A stretch of 64,000 bases of DNA, taken from Planctomycetota bacterium (lineage in GTDB: Bacteria > Planctomycetota > Planctomycetia > Gemmatales > Gemmataceae). The notes under the pieces are model-generated. The model had not been told where the DNA came from. It saw only the letters and a program-made list of their open reading frames with translations, and made no database searches. Both the position numbers and the translations under genes were made by a program. The stretch lies in the NCBI GenBank assembly GCA_016195405.1, contig JACPZP010000006.1:82931-146930 (forward strand). The letters are read 5' to 3'. Positions 20,993 to 28,707 of the stretch are shown piece by piece; positions within the stretch are counted from its first letter, which is position 1; the number at the start of each line of letters is the position of its first letter.

Positions 20993-21027
20993 GAGGCTGC
21001 TCCGTGGAAGGATGTGAATCGTAGAAG

Positions 21028-22176
21028 TCAAGCGGGTGCGGTCGGACGTGCTTGTCGGCTTCCAATCAGGGCGCGGCCCAGCTCGCGCGGCAACGGCGAT
21101 CCCACAAACGTGAATCCGGCGGTCAGCCGCGTGACCGCGTGGCGCAGCCGGCCCTCGTGTCCGCGCGCGAAGCTGGGAGCGCGATGCATCTGCCAATTCG
21201 GCGACCGGAGCCGGCTGCGAATCATCGCTGGATGAGTCGTCGTGGAATAGACGCGATAGCCCAGCCCGCTCCACAAGCCCGCGCAGAAATCGGAAAGAGC
21301 GTTGCCGATGCCCGCGCCTTGATAGTCGGGCAGCGTGACCGTGCGATGCTCGCGCCTCGCCTTTGGTCCGGCGCCGACGAACGGCAGCCAAGCTGAAAAC
21401 GCCACGGGCCGGCCTTGCCAGAGGGCCAGAAAGCAGACTGCCGAGCGCGCCAAGCTCGTGTTCAAATAGTGATGCGGTGCGAACAGACGCCAGGCAGAAG
21501 GGCGGCAGCGGACAACGTCGAGGACAATTGGCGGGCGACGCCGAAGCCGCCTCCAGGCGAAGGTGTTCTCGGCGGGACGGTATACCCAATCGGGTTGCAG
21601 CCAGGCCTCGACGTCTTCGTGACAAGTGACCGCCACAAACTGCCGCCGCGTCTGTCGGATGGTCTTGGCGAGCGCAGCCGAGCCGATTCGTGCCACGGTC
21701 CGGTCGACGACGCTGGTGTATTCGTCGAAAATGATGCGTTTCTCCGGCGGCGTGTGTGCTAGCAACAGCGTCAGCGTGACCCGAAAACGCTGTCCCGTCG
21801 ACAGGACGTGAAACGGGCGCAGCCATGCTGGCGGCGACGCGAAACCGACCGATGACAAAAGGGCCACGATCTCCTTGATCGGCATGGTCTCCGGGAACGC
21901 ATCGACGACGGCGCCGCGCCCGATCCACTCCGAAAACGCGGTGGGATGGCCATGCTCATCGAGATCGGCCAGCTCGGGAAAAAGATGCCGCGCAACTGTC
22001 GATTTGCCGCAGCCCGACGGCCCGACGATCAACCCGATGTGCCAAGGCCGTTCGTCGAGCGGCAACTCGATATGCCAATCCAGCGCGGCAATGGCCTCTT
22101 CGGGCAGATCGAACATGCCGCGAACTTGCTGGACGCGCGGCGTCAAGTTGATTGGCGTTTCCACATGAAGATGCAT
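21028..22176 (-). CDS. ABC-type ATPase fused to a GNAT acetyltransferase domain
   Basis: 382 residues. The N-terminal half is an ABC ATPase: Walker A G-P-S-G-C-G-K-S-T (about residues 52-60), signature-like L-S-T-G-Q-R-F-R-V, Walker B R-I-I-F-D-E-Y, and H-loop V-T-C-H-E-D-V. The C-terminal half is GNAT-like: S-A-W-L-P-F-V, then H-R-T-V-T-L-P-D-Y-Q-G-A-G-I-G-N-A-L with the acetyl-CoA loop. No membrane segment, so it is not a transporter. Such fusions occur in phage-like loci next to ParB-like proteins, as here (gene upstream at 22228), and may act on DNA bases in the manner of Mom-type GNATs; that role is inferred. Confidence 0.8.
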   Translation of the reverse strand: MHLHVETPINLTPRVQQVRGMFDLPEEAIAALDWHIELPLDERPWHIGLIVGPSGCGKSTVARHLFPELADLDEHGHPTAFSEWIGRGAVVDAFPETMPIKEIVALLSSVGFASPPAWLRPFHVLSTGQRFRVTLTLLLAHTPPEKRIIFDEYTSVVDRTVARIGSAALAKTIRQTRRQFVAVTCHEDVEAWLQPDWVYRPAENTFAWRRLRRRPPIVLDVVRCRPSAWRLFAPHHYLNTSLARSAVCFLALWQGRPVAFSAWLPFVGAGPKARREHRTVTLPDYQGAGIGNALSDFCAGLWSGLGYRVYSTTTHPAMIRSRLRSPNWQMHRAPSFARGHEGRLRHAVTRLTAGFTFVGSPLPRELGRALIGSRQARPTAPA

Positions 22177-22196
22177 GGCGTTTCTCTTTATCTCCT

Positions 22197-22225
22197 CTCG
22201 TTCCCACGCTCCGCGTGGGAACGAG
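22197..22225. repeat. Short perfect palindrome
   Basis: ctcgttcccacg pairs with cgtgggaacgag around a five-base centre. It lies between the ParB-like and ABC/GNAT genes, immediately upstream of the latter. Confidence 0.8.
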
Positions 22226-22227
22226 AC

Positions 22228-22791
22228 TCAGGCAACTTTAGCGCTGCAGCGGAGGCCTTCGTGCTGGCAGCGCTTCAGGAGCGCGAGCTGCTCGGCTTCC
22301 GTGGCGCACTCGATCAGGACGTAGAACTGTTCGGGAGGCACGGCAGCGGCCGTCGCTCGGTCGAGCGCTTTCTGCGCGTCGGCGCTGGTCTCCTCGAGGA
22401 TTTGCCACAGCGAGCGCACGGCGGCGGAATCGATTTCCACGAGTCGTCGCAATTCCTCCAACGTCTCCTGCTCGTAGCCCGCGAGTTGGGCCAGCGGATC
22501 GATGGCCAGAAGCAAGGCGCGCGCTTCGGCGTCGGTGACGTCGAGCACCTCCACGTCGACTAAATGATCGGGGTCCATGGCGGCGCGGAGATGGCCGTCG
22601 ATCAGCTTGAGCCGGCCGTCGGCGAGCGGGTAGGCCAGCAAACTGCGCGCGAAGCCGATCTCCTCATAGAGCTGCTCCAGAGCGCGGCGTTGGGCGTCGG
22701 AATGCGTGCGCGGGTTCAACTCGTGCGGCACGAGGTCGCCGGCCCGTATGCGAACATGACGAACGATGCGATTGCGCGGTGGTTTCTTCAT
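22228..22791 (-). CDS. ParB-like nuclease-domain protein
   Basis: 187 residues. The N-terminal ParB/Srx fold shows D-L-V-P-H-E-L-N-P-R-T-H, R-R-A-L-E-Q-L-Y-E-E-I-G-F, L-A-Y-P-L-A-D-G-R-L-K-L-I-D-G-H-L-R and D-P-L-A-Q-L-A-G-Y (about residues 18-110). There is no helix-turn-helix of the chromosome-partitioning type. The C-terminal part is unassigned. In phages such ParB-like domains accompany DNA-modification or DNA-binding genes. It precedes the ABC/GNAT gene on the same strand, with a palindrome between them. Start ATG 22791. Confidence 0.8.
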   Translation of the reverse strand: MKKPPRNRIVRHVRIRAGDLVPHELNPRTHSDAQRRALEQLYEEIGFARSLLAYPLADGRLKLIDGHLRAAMDPDHLVDVEVLDVTDAEARALLLAIDPLAQLAGYEQETLEELRRLVEIDSAAVRSLWQILEETSADAQKALDRATAAAVPPEQFYVLIECATEAEQLALLKRCQHEGLRCSAKVA

Positions 22792-22804
22792 GCTTTCTGT
22801 CCTG

Positions 22805-22898
22805 TAGCCGAACTCGTAAGAGTTCGGATGAGTCCGAAACCTGACGAATTCAGCTCGTCGTTAGGGTGAGGCTGAATTCTGACGAATTCAGCTACCTT
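22805..22898. repeat. Cluster of short inverted repeats
   Basis: Nested palindromes around gaactcgtaagagttc, ctgacgaattcagctcgtcg and gctgaattctgacgaattcagc. It lies in the leader between two minus-strand island genes. Confidence 0.7.
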
Positions 22899-22904
22899 GA
22901 TGGG

Positions 22905-23270
22905 CTACGCCGCGCTTTTGACGCCCGGATCGGGCAATGGACCAGTGGGAACCAAAGCCGGCGCCGGCAGCGAAGCCAACAGCTTTTTCACGATTTCCGC
23001 GAACGGTCCGGTCGAAAGGAGTGGGATGACGCTCTGCAGCAGCCCCGGCAAGATTTGTCCGGCGTTGATCTTGGGGCTTGGCCAACTCTGCTCGTCTTGT
23101 AGCGCCCCGGCCACGCCCCGATAGAAGACACGAAATGTCTCCCACACCTGCAGGTTTTTGGCCCGGACCTGTGGGTCCTTGATTTCGGGATCGATCGGCA
23201 CGGTCCCATTGCCGGCCAAAGCGGCGTTCGTCAGTTGCGCGGCCACGTGCATGGCCAGAAGCTTTTCCAT
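22905..23270 (-). CDS. Hypothetical island protein
   Basis: 121 residues, MEKLLAMHVAAQLTNAALAG onward, with P-E-I-K-D-P-Q-V-R-A-K-N-L-Q-V-W-E-T-F-R-V-F-Y-R in the middle and a Pro/Leu-rich C-terminus. No signal peptide or known motif. It lies 27 bases downstream of the proline-rich secreted gene. Size and position suggest a small phage accessory protein; no function is proposed. Confidence 0.55.
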   Translation of the reverse strand: MEKLLAMHVAAQLTNAALAGNGTVPIDPEIKDPQVRAKNLQVWETFRVFYRGVAGALQDEQSWPSPKINAGQILPGLLQSVIPLLSTGPFAEIVKKLLASLPAPALVPTGPLPDPGVKSAA

Positions 23271-23297
23271 GATGATCCTCCTCTTGTGAAACTTGAA

Positions 23298-23777
23298 CTA
23301 CTTGACAGGTATTGCCAGCGCACGCTGAAAAGCGGTGTACGGCGTCGCTCCCTGCGAGCCAGACGACGCCGGCGGCATGAGAGGCGGCGATTGACGCGGA
23401 TTGCCCGGGATCGGCAGCTCTTGCTTTGGCTGCCCTCCCGGCGGAAGTTGGTGCTTCGGCTCGCCAGGCGTCGGCAACGGCTGCTTCGGGTCGCCGGAGA
23501 TCGGAAGCCGTTGCTTCGGTTCTCCGGGAATCGGCAGGAGTTGGTAGGGTTGCGGTTGCATGATGATCGGCGGGATTTGCGGCGCTTGCTGCCTTGGTCC
23601 GGCGATCAACTGGGCGATCAACTGATTCTGGTCGCGCAATCGTTGTTCCACCTGATTGCGCCACGGCAAAAGGCTCTGCGCATTGACCTCCCATGGACCG
23701 CCGAGGACGGCCAAGAACGCCAGCGCTTGGACGAATGCTAAGGTCGAGAATCGTGTCGTCGTGGAGGTCGTTTTCAT
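23298..23777 (-). CDS. Secreted proline-rich repeat protein
   Basis: 159 residues. Start ATG 23777 overlaps the stop of the glycosyltransferase gene (ATGA), so the two are coupled. A signal peptide (F-V-Q-A-L-A-F-L-A-V-L-G-G-P-W-E-V-N-A-Q) is followed by a Q-rich helix. About five ten-residue repeats of the form L-P-I-P-G-E-P-K-Q (also L-P-I-S-G-D-P-K-Q-P, L-P-T-P-G-E-P-K-H) come next, and a short tail. The repeats look like a flexible extracellular stalk. The open frame extends upstream to 23945 but overlaps the glycosyltransferase. Confidence 0.6.
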   Translation of the reverse strand: MKTTSTTTRFSTLAFVQALAFLAVLGGPWEVNAQSLLPWRNQVEQRLRDQNQLIAQLIAGPRQQAPQIPPIIMQPQPYQLLPIPGEPKQRLPISGDPKQPLPTPGEPKHQLPPGGQPKQELPIPGNPRQSPPLMPPASSGSQGATPYTAFQRALAIPVK

Positions 23778-24523
23778 GGTCTCTCCTTGTGGTAATGCGA
23801 ATCCGATGGATGGGAGCGGCCTCCTCCCGGCGTTTGCCAGGGTGGGCTCGTGCGGCCATTCCAATTCGAGCCGAACCGATTGTTGCCCTGCTCCAGGTGA
23901 AGACAAATGACTTCCGGAAGCAGGATTCGATGACGCCGGTCCCATTGCGTGGCGAACACGACGTCGGAATGCTCAGCGCCGCCGGCGTTGATCGGATAGA
24001 CGCGGCGACTGGAGCCGTGCCAGAGCTGGAAGTAGCCGATCGGACAGTAGCCGTAGTCCCAATGCACCAGCCGCTGTCCGGCTTCGGCGCGCGGCGGGCT
24101 GAGGAGGTAGTGTTGCCGCCATTGCGGTTGGCCGCCATAAGCCGATTCCAACTCCGCGAACGAGCGGGAGTTGAAGCGGTCGGCGCCATAAATGCAATTC
24201 GGATCGAGCCGGGCCAGGCGGAGCATATGACGCAGCCTTTCGGGTAGAACGATATCGGCGTCGAGTTGCAGAAGCCAACCCTCATGCCGCAGGTGGCTGA
24301 TGCCAAGGTTGATGAGCCGGCCTTTGTTGAACATCTCGCCGTCTTCGAGGTGGAAATTGGACGACACGTGAGGGACGCCGTGCTTCTTGCAGACCGCGAT
24401 GGTTTCGCCGTCCTCGGGCTGCGTCACTACGACCAAGCGATCGAAATGGGCCAGGTTGCGCGGCAGGGTTTCCGCAAGGAAATCGCCGTAATCGACCGAA
24501 ACGATGATGCCTTCAAGGAACAT
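23774..24523 (-). CDS. Glycosyltransferase, GT-A fold type
   Basis: About 249 residues. Start M-F-L-E-G-I-I-V-S-V-D-Y-G-D resembles the nucleotide-sugar-binding first strand. L-L-Q-L-D-A-D-I-V-L-P (about residues 85-95) is the D-x-D-like metal motif typical of GT-A enzymes. N-K-G-R-L-I-N-L-G-I-S-H-L precedes it. Later H-S-D-V-V-F-A-T-Q-W and H-L-E-Q-G-N-N-R may be acceptor-site residues. A GTG 9 bases upstream is an alternative start. No membrane segment. In a phage island it could glycosylate DNA, a capsid protein or a host glycan; the context does not decide. Confidence 0.7.
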   Translation of the reverse strand: MFLEGIIVSVDYGDFLAETLPRNLAHFDRLVVVTQPEDGETIAVCKKHGVPHVSSNFHLEDGEMFNKGRLINLGISHLRHEGWLLQLDADIVLPERLRHMLRLARLDPNCIYGADRFNSRSFAELESAYGGQPQWRQHYLLSPPRAEAGQRLVHWDYGYCPIGYFQLWHGSSRRVYPINAGGAEHSDVVFATQWDRRHRILLPEVICLHLEQGNNRFGSNWNGRTSPPWQTPGGGRSHPSDSHYHKERP

Positions 24524-24586
24524 GCGATTCACCTCAATCGGGATGGAACGGGATCGAATTGCCGGACCGGCACGTTTCGTTCATCG

Positions 24587-25336
24587 TCAGCAGCCGCCGG
24601 GAGCGGGGAAATAGGGCCCAGAGAAAGGCTGGGCGAACGGCTGCGATTGTTTCCGGGGAGGGGCCAAATCCGGCGTGCCCGGCGTTGGCGGCCAATGCTT
24701 GTCGAGGAAACGCAGAATGGCGTCATGCGATACGTACAGGCCGCGTGAGTTGGGGTAGACCTCGTATCCCTGCACAACGCCGATTAGAAGGCTCGCATCG
24801 GCATCCACCAAGGCGCCGCCGCTGCGCCCGTGCCAGGGCTTCTCCACCGTGTACGTGGTGTCGCCACTCGATCCGAGGATGTTTGCGGTTTTGTCCGTAA
24901 TCGGCCATTTCATCTCGTCGTATCCTAGGCTGCGAATGTTCTTGCCTGGCTTGTAGCCTCTTTTCGCAACCGGAATGAACCGAAACGGGCCGTTGTCGAT
25001 TTCGATCAGCGACAGATCGAGCCGGAGGTCATACGCGATGATCCGGGCGTTGGCTTTGGGATGCTTGGCGAAGGGCTGCGGCGGGCCGTCCATCTTCAGC
25101 ACGCGGTCCAAAGCGGCGCGATCGAGGCCATTGTGGTGGTCCATGATCATGTGGGCGCAACTGAGAATCCACGACCGACCCTCCGTGGTGGCGATCACCG
25201 TGCCTGAGGCGCCATGGCTTTTGATGCGCACCACGGCTTGAGCGGGCTCGGCGGCAGGCGCTTGGGCGCGAGATTGCGCCATGCCAGCGAAGAAGATAAT
25301 GGTGAAGACGCACAAGCGAGATGCGAAATAGCGCAT
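24587..25336 (-). CDS. Secreted trypsin-like serine protease
   Basis: 249 residues with signal peptide (F-T-I-I-F-F-A-G-M-A-Q-S-R-A-Q-A). The catalytic triad is visible: His in I-L-S-C-A-H-M, Asp in L-R-L-D-L-S-L-I-E-I-D, Ser in W-H-G-R-S-G-G-A-L-V-D. The fold resembles DegP/trypsin-like peptidases without a PDZ domain. The C-terminal Pro-rich tail (P-T-P-G-T-P-D-L-A-P-P-R-K) is probably disordered. It lies inside the phage island but has a host-like export signal. Possible substrates are exported capsid or envelope proteins. Confidence 0.8.
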   Translation of the reverse strand: MRYFASRLCVFTIIFFAGMAQSRAQAPAAEPAQAVVRIKSHGASGTVIATTEGRSWILSCAHMIMDHHNGLDRAALDRVLKMDGPPQPFAKHPKANARIIAYDLRLDLSLIEIDNGPFRFIPVAKRGYKPGKNIRSLGYDEMKWPITDKTANILGSSGDTTYTVEKPWHGRSGGALVDADASLLIGVVQGYEVYPNSRGLYVSHDAILRFLDKHWPPTPGTPDLAPPRKQSQPFAQPFSGPYFPAPGGC

Positions 25337-25349
25337 GAGAAATCTCCTA

Positions 25350-25438
25350 GGCGAGCCGGGAGCGTCAGCGACCGGAGTGAGATGTGGGAAACCTCCGGTC
25401 GGTCGCGAAAACTCCGGTCGCTGACGCTCCCGGCTCGC
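25350..25438. repeat. Repeat family D, full copy
   Basis: Two long inverted arms, ggcgagccgggagcgtcagc plus gaccggagt and their inverse, with a central ~25-base loop containing a shorter repeat of cctccggtcggtcgcg. It lies upstream of the protease gene, between it and the coiled-coil gene. Related copies: 19564-19592 and 39884-39975. Confidence 0.9.
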
Positions 25439-25442
25439 AGGG

Positions 25443-25670
25443 TCAGTTCTTGCGTTCGGTCAGGCGGTCCAGCTTGCGTTCGATGTTGCCAAGCTGGTGC
25501 TTGATTTCCAGGAATTCCGCTTCCAGGGCGCTGACGCGGTTGACCGTGGTTTGCACGGTGTTCACAGTGGCGAGAATGAGCGGGCCGACGACGGCGCCCA
25601 GAATCCACCACAGAATCTTGCTCTGCGAACCGTTGGCGCCGTTCGTAGCCGAGTTGCTGTTGGCGTTCAT
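25443..25670 (-). CDS. Small membrane protein with coiled coil (holin-accessory-like)
   Basis: 75 residues: a polar Asn/Ser-rich N-terminus, one membrane helix (I-L-W-W-I-L-G-A-V-V-G-P-L-I-L-A), then a heptad-pattern coiled coil (V-S-A-L-E-A-E-F-L-E-I-K-H-Q-L) with a basic end. Size and layout resemble phage holin-like or XhlA-type proteins, though domain order differs from XhlA. Weak assignment. Confidence 0.55.
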   Translation of the reverse strand: MNANSNSATNGANGSQSKILWWILGAVVGPLILATVNTVQTTVNRVSALEAEFLEIKHQLGNIERKLDRLTERKN

Positions 25671-25685
25671 GACGTGAGTTCCGTG

Positions 25686-26075
25686 TTAAACATCGTTGGT
25701 GGGCCAGGGCGGCGTGCCGCGGTCGAGATACAGCTTCTTGTGCTCCGATGGCGTATTGCGGCTACGAAATTCGACGTGGTTCACTTTGAAGGGTGTGCCG
25801 TTTTTGTCGGGCACGTAGAGGATGTCGGGGCTTCCAAGGGTGAAAGCGTCGGTCTTGTTGTCGCGCACATCCAGTGTCGCCGCCACTAAGGCGAAGTGGC
25901 TGTAGCCGAGGGCGTCTTCGGCATCGTGCGTCGGGCAGCTTTTGTTGGCGACGATCAAGATTCTGACGCCGCTGATCGCCGGCGCGGAAGGCGGGGCCGT
26001 CCCCGCTCGATAGACGTCGGCAGTGTTGTTCGATGGAAACGGCGTGCTGGTCGCCCTTGGAGCAGGGATTGCCAT
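25686..26075 (-). CDS. Phage head-completion-like protein, paralogue 2
   Basis: 129 residues. It shares with the next gene upstream the central V-x-D-Y-V-P-D-K/A-x-G-T-like segment (I-L-Y-V-P-D-K-N-G-T-P-F-K-V) and an identical type of ending, W-P-T-N-D-V. It also shares the pattern C-P-T-H-D-A-E-D-A-L-G-Y-S-H-F. The position next to the connector gene suggests a head-tail joining or stopper protein. The paralogy is seen directly; the role is inferred from position. Confidence 0.6.
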   Translation of the reverse strand: MAIPAPRATSTPFPSNNTADVYRAGTAPPSAPAISGVRILIVANKSCPTHDAEDALGYSHFALVAATLDVRDNKTDAFTLGSPDILYVPDKNGTPFKVNHVEFRSRNTPSEHKKLYLDRGTPPWPTNDV

Positions 26076-26081
26076 GTGAAA

Positions 26082-26429
26082 CTAAACCTCGTTGGAGGGC
26101 CAGGAAACGCCTTGTCTCTTGAGGTAAACGCGCTTCACGTTGTTTTCGCGTTGGACAAAGACCACCAGGAAAAGCGTTCCGGATGCGTCGGGAACGTAGA
26201 CCTTGTCTTGATTCGCCGCGGTGATGATTCCGTAGCTGTAGCCGTCGCGGATATCGACGGTGTAATCCACCATCAGAATGTGGCTGTATTTCTTAGCCGG
26301 ATTGACGTGTTCATCGACTTTCAAGGCGTGCTCGAAGACGCTCTGAATCTTGCAGGCGACGCCGGCGGCGCTCAGCGTACTGTTGTTGCGGTAAATGTCG
26401 CAGGTGGTGTTGGGCAGAAAAACGGCCAC
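26082..26429 (-). CDS. Phage head-completion-like protein, paralogue 1
   Basis: 115 residues, MAVFLPNTTCDIYRNNSTLS onward. Shared with paralogue 2 are the K-V-Y-V-P-D-A-S-G-T-L-F segment and the W-P-S-N-E-V end. It starts three bases after the connector gene stop on the same strand and ends six bases before the paralogue. By gene order it is a candidate head-closure (stopper) protein of an HK97-like head. Confidence 0.6.
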   Translation of the reverse strand: MAVFLPNTTCDIYRNNSTLSAAGVACKIQSVFEHALKVDEHVNPAKKYSHILMVDYTVDIRDGYSYGIITAANQDKVYVPDASGTLFLVVFVQRENNVKRVYLKRQGVSWPSNEV

Positions 26430-26432
26430 GCT

Positions 26433-27305
26433 TCATCCTCCCCGGCTAAGGATCGGGTAAACGCGATACGGCCGCAAAAGCTCCAGGATGGACGGTGGAA
26501 GGTCGCCATAGGGTCGGCGCGACTCGGCGCCGACGATGGCTTCGTGGGCCAGGCCGGGGTCGCGTTTACTGGCCCAGAAAAGCACCGCCGTCCATTGCGC
26601 GCAGGCTTCCTGCACGTCTTCAGGAACGGTCTCGTAACCGGCGGTGTAGATCACGCGCCAATCGTTGACGCCGCCTTGCCATGTTGAGGCGTCCAAGCCT
26701 CCGCATTCTGAACCTCTGATGATGATCCCTCTGGCTTCGTCGATTTCGTACGCCGACGCTTCGTCCACGTGAATGCGAACCTCGGCCGGCTTGTCCTTGG
26801 CGTTCATGGCCCCTTGGATCGGGCGGATATCCGCGGTGGCCAGGCTCTCAAGATTCGCTGCTCCGATGGTGCTCGACCAGCCGTTGCCGAGGGCATCGAT
26901 GGCGGCTTTCAGCGCGCTTAGCGTCGTGTAAGTCGAGAAGGCCAGCGAGTTGAGCGTTGTCACGGCTGACGCCACCCGCGTGAGGTCGAGGCCTTCCTTG
27001 GTGATTTTCAGCGTGGCTCTCTGATTGGTCGCCGAGTTGTTGGTTACGGTTAACACCGTGGTCGGATTGGCGGCGATTCTCTCGATGGAGATGATCGGGA
27101 AGTTGCGGAGAAAAAGCCGCGGACTTTGCGTGCCGTTGTAGAGTTCGTCGTATTGCCCGGCGACGAAAGCCCGGCGGCAGTGGTTCTCGATCGCGCCCGA
27201 GGCCGTGCGGATCATGGTGTCGATGGCTTGAAGCTCGGCGGCGGATGGGCTGGCGAGATTGGCGAGGTTTCGCAGCGCTCGTTCGCGGGTGATGAGATCG
27301 GGCAT
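26433..27305 (-). CDS. Phage head-tail connector/adaptor protein (gp6-like)
   Basis: 290 residues. The N-terminus M-P-D-L-I-T-R-E-R-A-L and T-M-I-R-T-A-S-G-A-I-E-N-H-C-R-R-A-F, followed by E-L-Y-N-G-T-Q-S-P-R-L-F-L-R-N-F-P-I, is typical of gp6-like adaptor proteins. V-P-E-D-V-Q-E-A-C-A-Q-W-T-A near the C-terminus also fits. The central ~120 residues are longer than in compact adaptors. The ATG at 27305 overlaps the stop of the preceding gene as TAATG. The frame is open up to 27671 but that extension overlaps the neighbouring gene. Confidence 0.75.
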   Translation of the reverse strand: MPDLITRERALRNLANLASPSAAELQAIDTMIRTASGAIENHCRRAFVAGQYDELYNGTQSPRLFLRNFPIISIERIAANPTTVLTVTNNSATNQRATLKITKEGLDLTRVASAVTTLNSLAFSTYTTLSALKAAIDALGNGWSSTIGAANLESLATADIRPIQGAMNAKDKPAEVRIHVDEASAYEIDEARGIIIRGSECGGLDASTWQGGVNDWRVIYTAGYETVPEDVQEACAQWTAVLFWASKRDPGLAHEAIVGAESRRPYGDLPPSILELLRPYRVYPILSRGG

Positions 27306-27655
27306 TAGCTGATCACCTCCTGTTCGAGGATCATTTGGCCGCGGGCCAGAACCAGATTCGATCCCGAATCGGTGCGTTTGATTTCCCAGACGTAGCCGTA
27401 GCCGCTGGAAAGCGCAGTCGTGACCGTCAAGCTCGACGTGTCGCCCTTGGCCAGGGCGATCGTGATGATGCCGCGCGGTCCGTCGGTGATGGTGATGCCG
27501 CCGCCCACGGTCTTGCTGATCCTGGTCGTCCCGGTCAAATAGTCCTTGACGACGAACGAGATGGCCCAGCCGGTCATGTCGCGCGGCGGCGTCATTTGGC
27601 AGCGGATGGATAAGTCCTGCGCCCGGATGATCCGGATGGTTTGTTCGGGAGCCAT
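27305..27655 (-). CDS. Phage baseplate/tail-type beta-rich protein
   Basis: 116 residues, beta-strand rich: D-L-S-I-R-C-Q-M-T-P-P-R-D-M-T-G-W-A-I-S-F, V-K-D-Y-L-T-G-T-T-R-I-S-K, G-I-I-T-I-A-L and Y-V-W-E-I-K-R-T-D-S-G. The pattern recalls the small immunoglobulin-like N-terminal domain found in baseplate (BppU-like) proteins. Coupled to the connector gene through a one-base stop/start overlap. The exact structural role is unknown. Confidence 0.55.
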   Translation of the reverse strand: MAPEQTIRIIRAQDLSIRCQMTPPRDMTGWAISFVVKDYLTGTTRISKTVGGGITITDGPRGIITIALAKGDTSSLTVTTALSSGYGYVWEIKRTDSGSNLVLARGQMILEQEVIS

Positions 27656-27667
27656 GGTTTTCTCGGG

Positions 27668-28678
27668 TCAATCGGCGATCGTCAGGTCGATCTGGGTTTG
27701 GTAGCGGAGGGTCAATGTCGGCGTCTGGCCGTATCTCAGGGACAAGTTGACGGTGTTGTTGCTTTCCAGCGTCATCGTGATCTGGTCATGGTTGACGATG
27801 GTTATCTTCTCTTGGCTGTTGGCCGCCAGGATCATTTCCAGGATTTTGGTTGGGTTGAAGTCGACGCTAATGGGTTTCAGCCGCCACACATATTTCGGGC
27901 GCCAACCCACCCATTGAAAGACTGGTTCAGCCGCGTGTTTGGCTCGCCGAGGCAGGCCGAATCCGGGACTAATTACGGTGTTGGTTCCTCTCGGCTTTTG
28001 GCGAATGACGTGGCCCGCGTAAGGACCGTATTCAACCAGTTTGCAGATTCGCCGGATGATTCGGGCGTCGGCTTTGGGAACGGAGCCAGCGAAGAGCCTG
28101 CTTCGAATGACGTTGCCGGCGAAAGGCTCGATCGGAACGTGTTGGCAGAAGCGTGCATAGATGAGGCCGCTGGCATTTGCCTCCGTCGTGATCTGCGCGT
28201 GGGTCTTGCCGCTGCCGAGCGTGATGACCGTGCCGCCATGCTTTTGCCGAAAGTAGTAAAGTGTCCCGGCGGCAACGGTTCCTGTAGGCTTAATCGCCCA
28301 ATCCATCTCAATGACCGCGTTGGTTGAGCCGCCCGTATCGCTCTGCAATGCATCCTCGGCGTAAACTCCATGGACGGTTCCTGTCGAGGTCTTGAACGTC
28401 GTGGTCGTGTTGCCGTTGGTTCCCTGTCCGTTGGCGTAATTCCAAGCATTGCCCGACCCCAGCGCCGTGAAATTCGTATCGTCGGTCGAGTACTCAAGAG
28501 TCGCCGTCGCCCCGGCAACGGTCCCACCGCTGCATTTCCAGGCCAGGCGGAGACGGACGATGCTCGTGTTGTCGGAGAGCGCCGGGGCCGTGTTCTCGCC
28601 GGCGAGCGCCGTCGACGGTTCGGCGGCGTCATCCTGATACCAGCGCCAATTGTCGCCGTTGGGCGTGCCTGCCGGCAT
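27668..28678 (-). CDS. Phage structural protein candidate, beta-rich
   Basis: 336 residues. The N-terminal ~170 are beta-rich with Thr/Ser/Gly-rich strands (L-R-L-A-W-K-C-S-G-G-T-V, A-T-L-E-Y-S-T-D-D-T-N-F). The C-terminal half is more basic and ends in strands (I-T-M-T-L-E-S-N-N-T-V-N-L-S-L-R-Y). No signal peptide. The position between capsid/structural genes and the connector suggests a virion decoration or tail-related protein; no family recognised. Confidence 0.5.
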   Translation of the reverse strand: MPAGTPNGDNWRWYQDDAAEPSTALAGENTAPALSDNTSIVRLRLAWKCSGGTVAGATATLEYSTDDTNFTALGSGNAWNYANGQGTNGNTTTTFKTSTGTVHGVYAEDALQSDTGGSTNAVIEMDWAIKPTGTVAAGTLYYFRQKHGGTVITLGSGKTHAQITTEANASGLIYARFCQHVPIEPFAGNVIRSRLFAGSVPKADARIIRRICKLVEYGPYAGHVIRQKPRGTNTVISPGFGLPRRAKHAAEPVFQWVGWRPKYVWRLKPISVDFNPTKILEMILAANSQEKITIVNHDQITMTLESNNTVNLSLRYGQTPTLTLRYQTQIDLTIAD

Positions 28679-28707
28679 CTCGTTCTCCTTAGCATTCGCC
28701 GCCTTGA

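Noticed and set aside
20783..21928. 382-residue frame overlapping the ABC/GNAT gene
   Set aside because: Only its last 69 residues, beyond the ABC/GNAT gene, look like protein; the rest is a shadow.
23298..23945. Longer start for the proline-rich secreted protein
   Set aside because: The extra 56 residues overlap the glycosyltransferase gene and precede the signal peptide.
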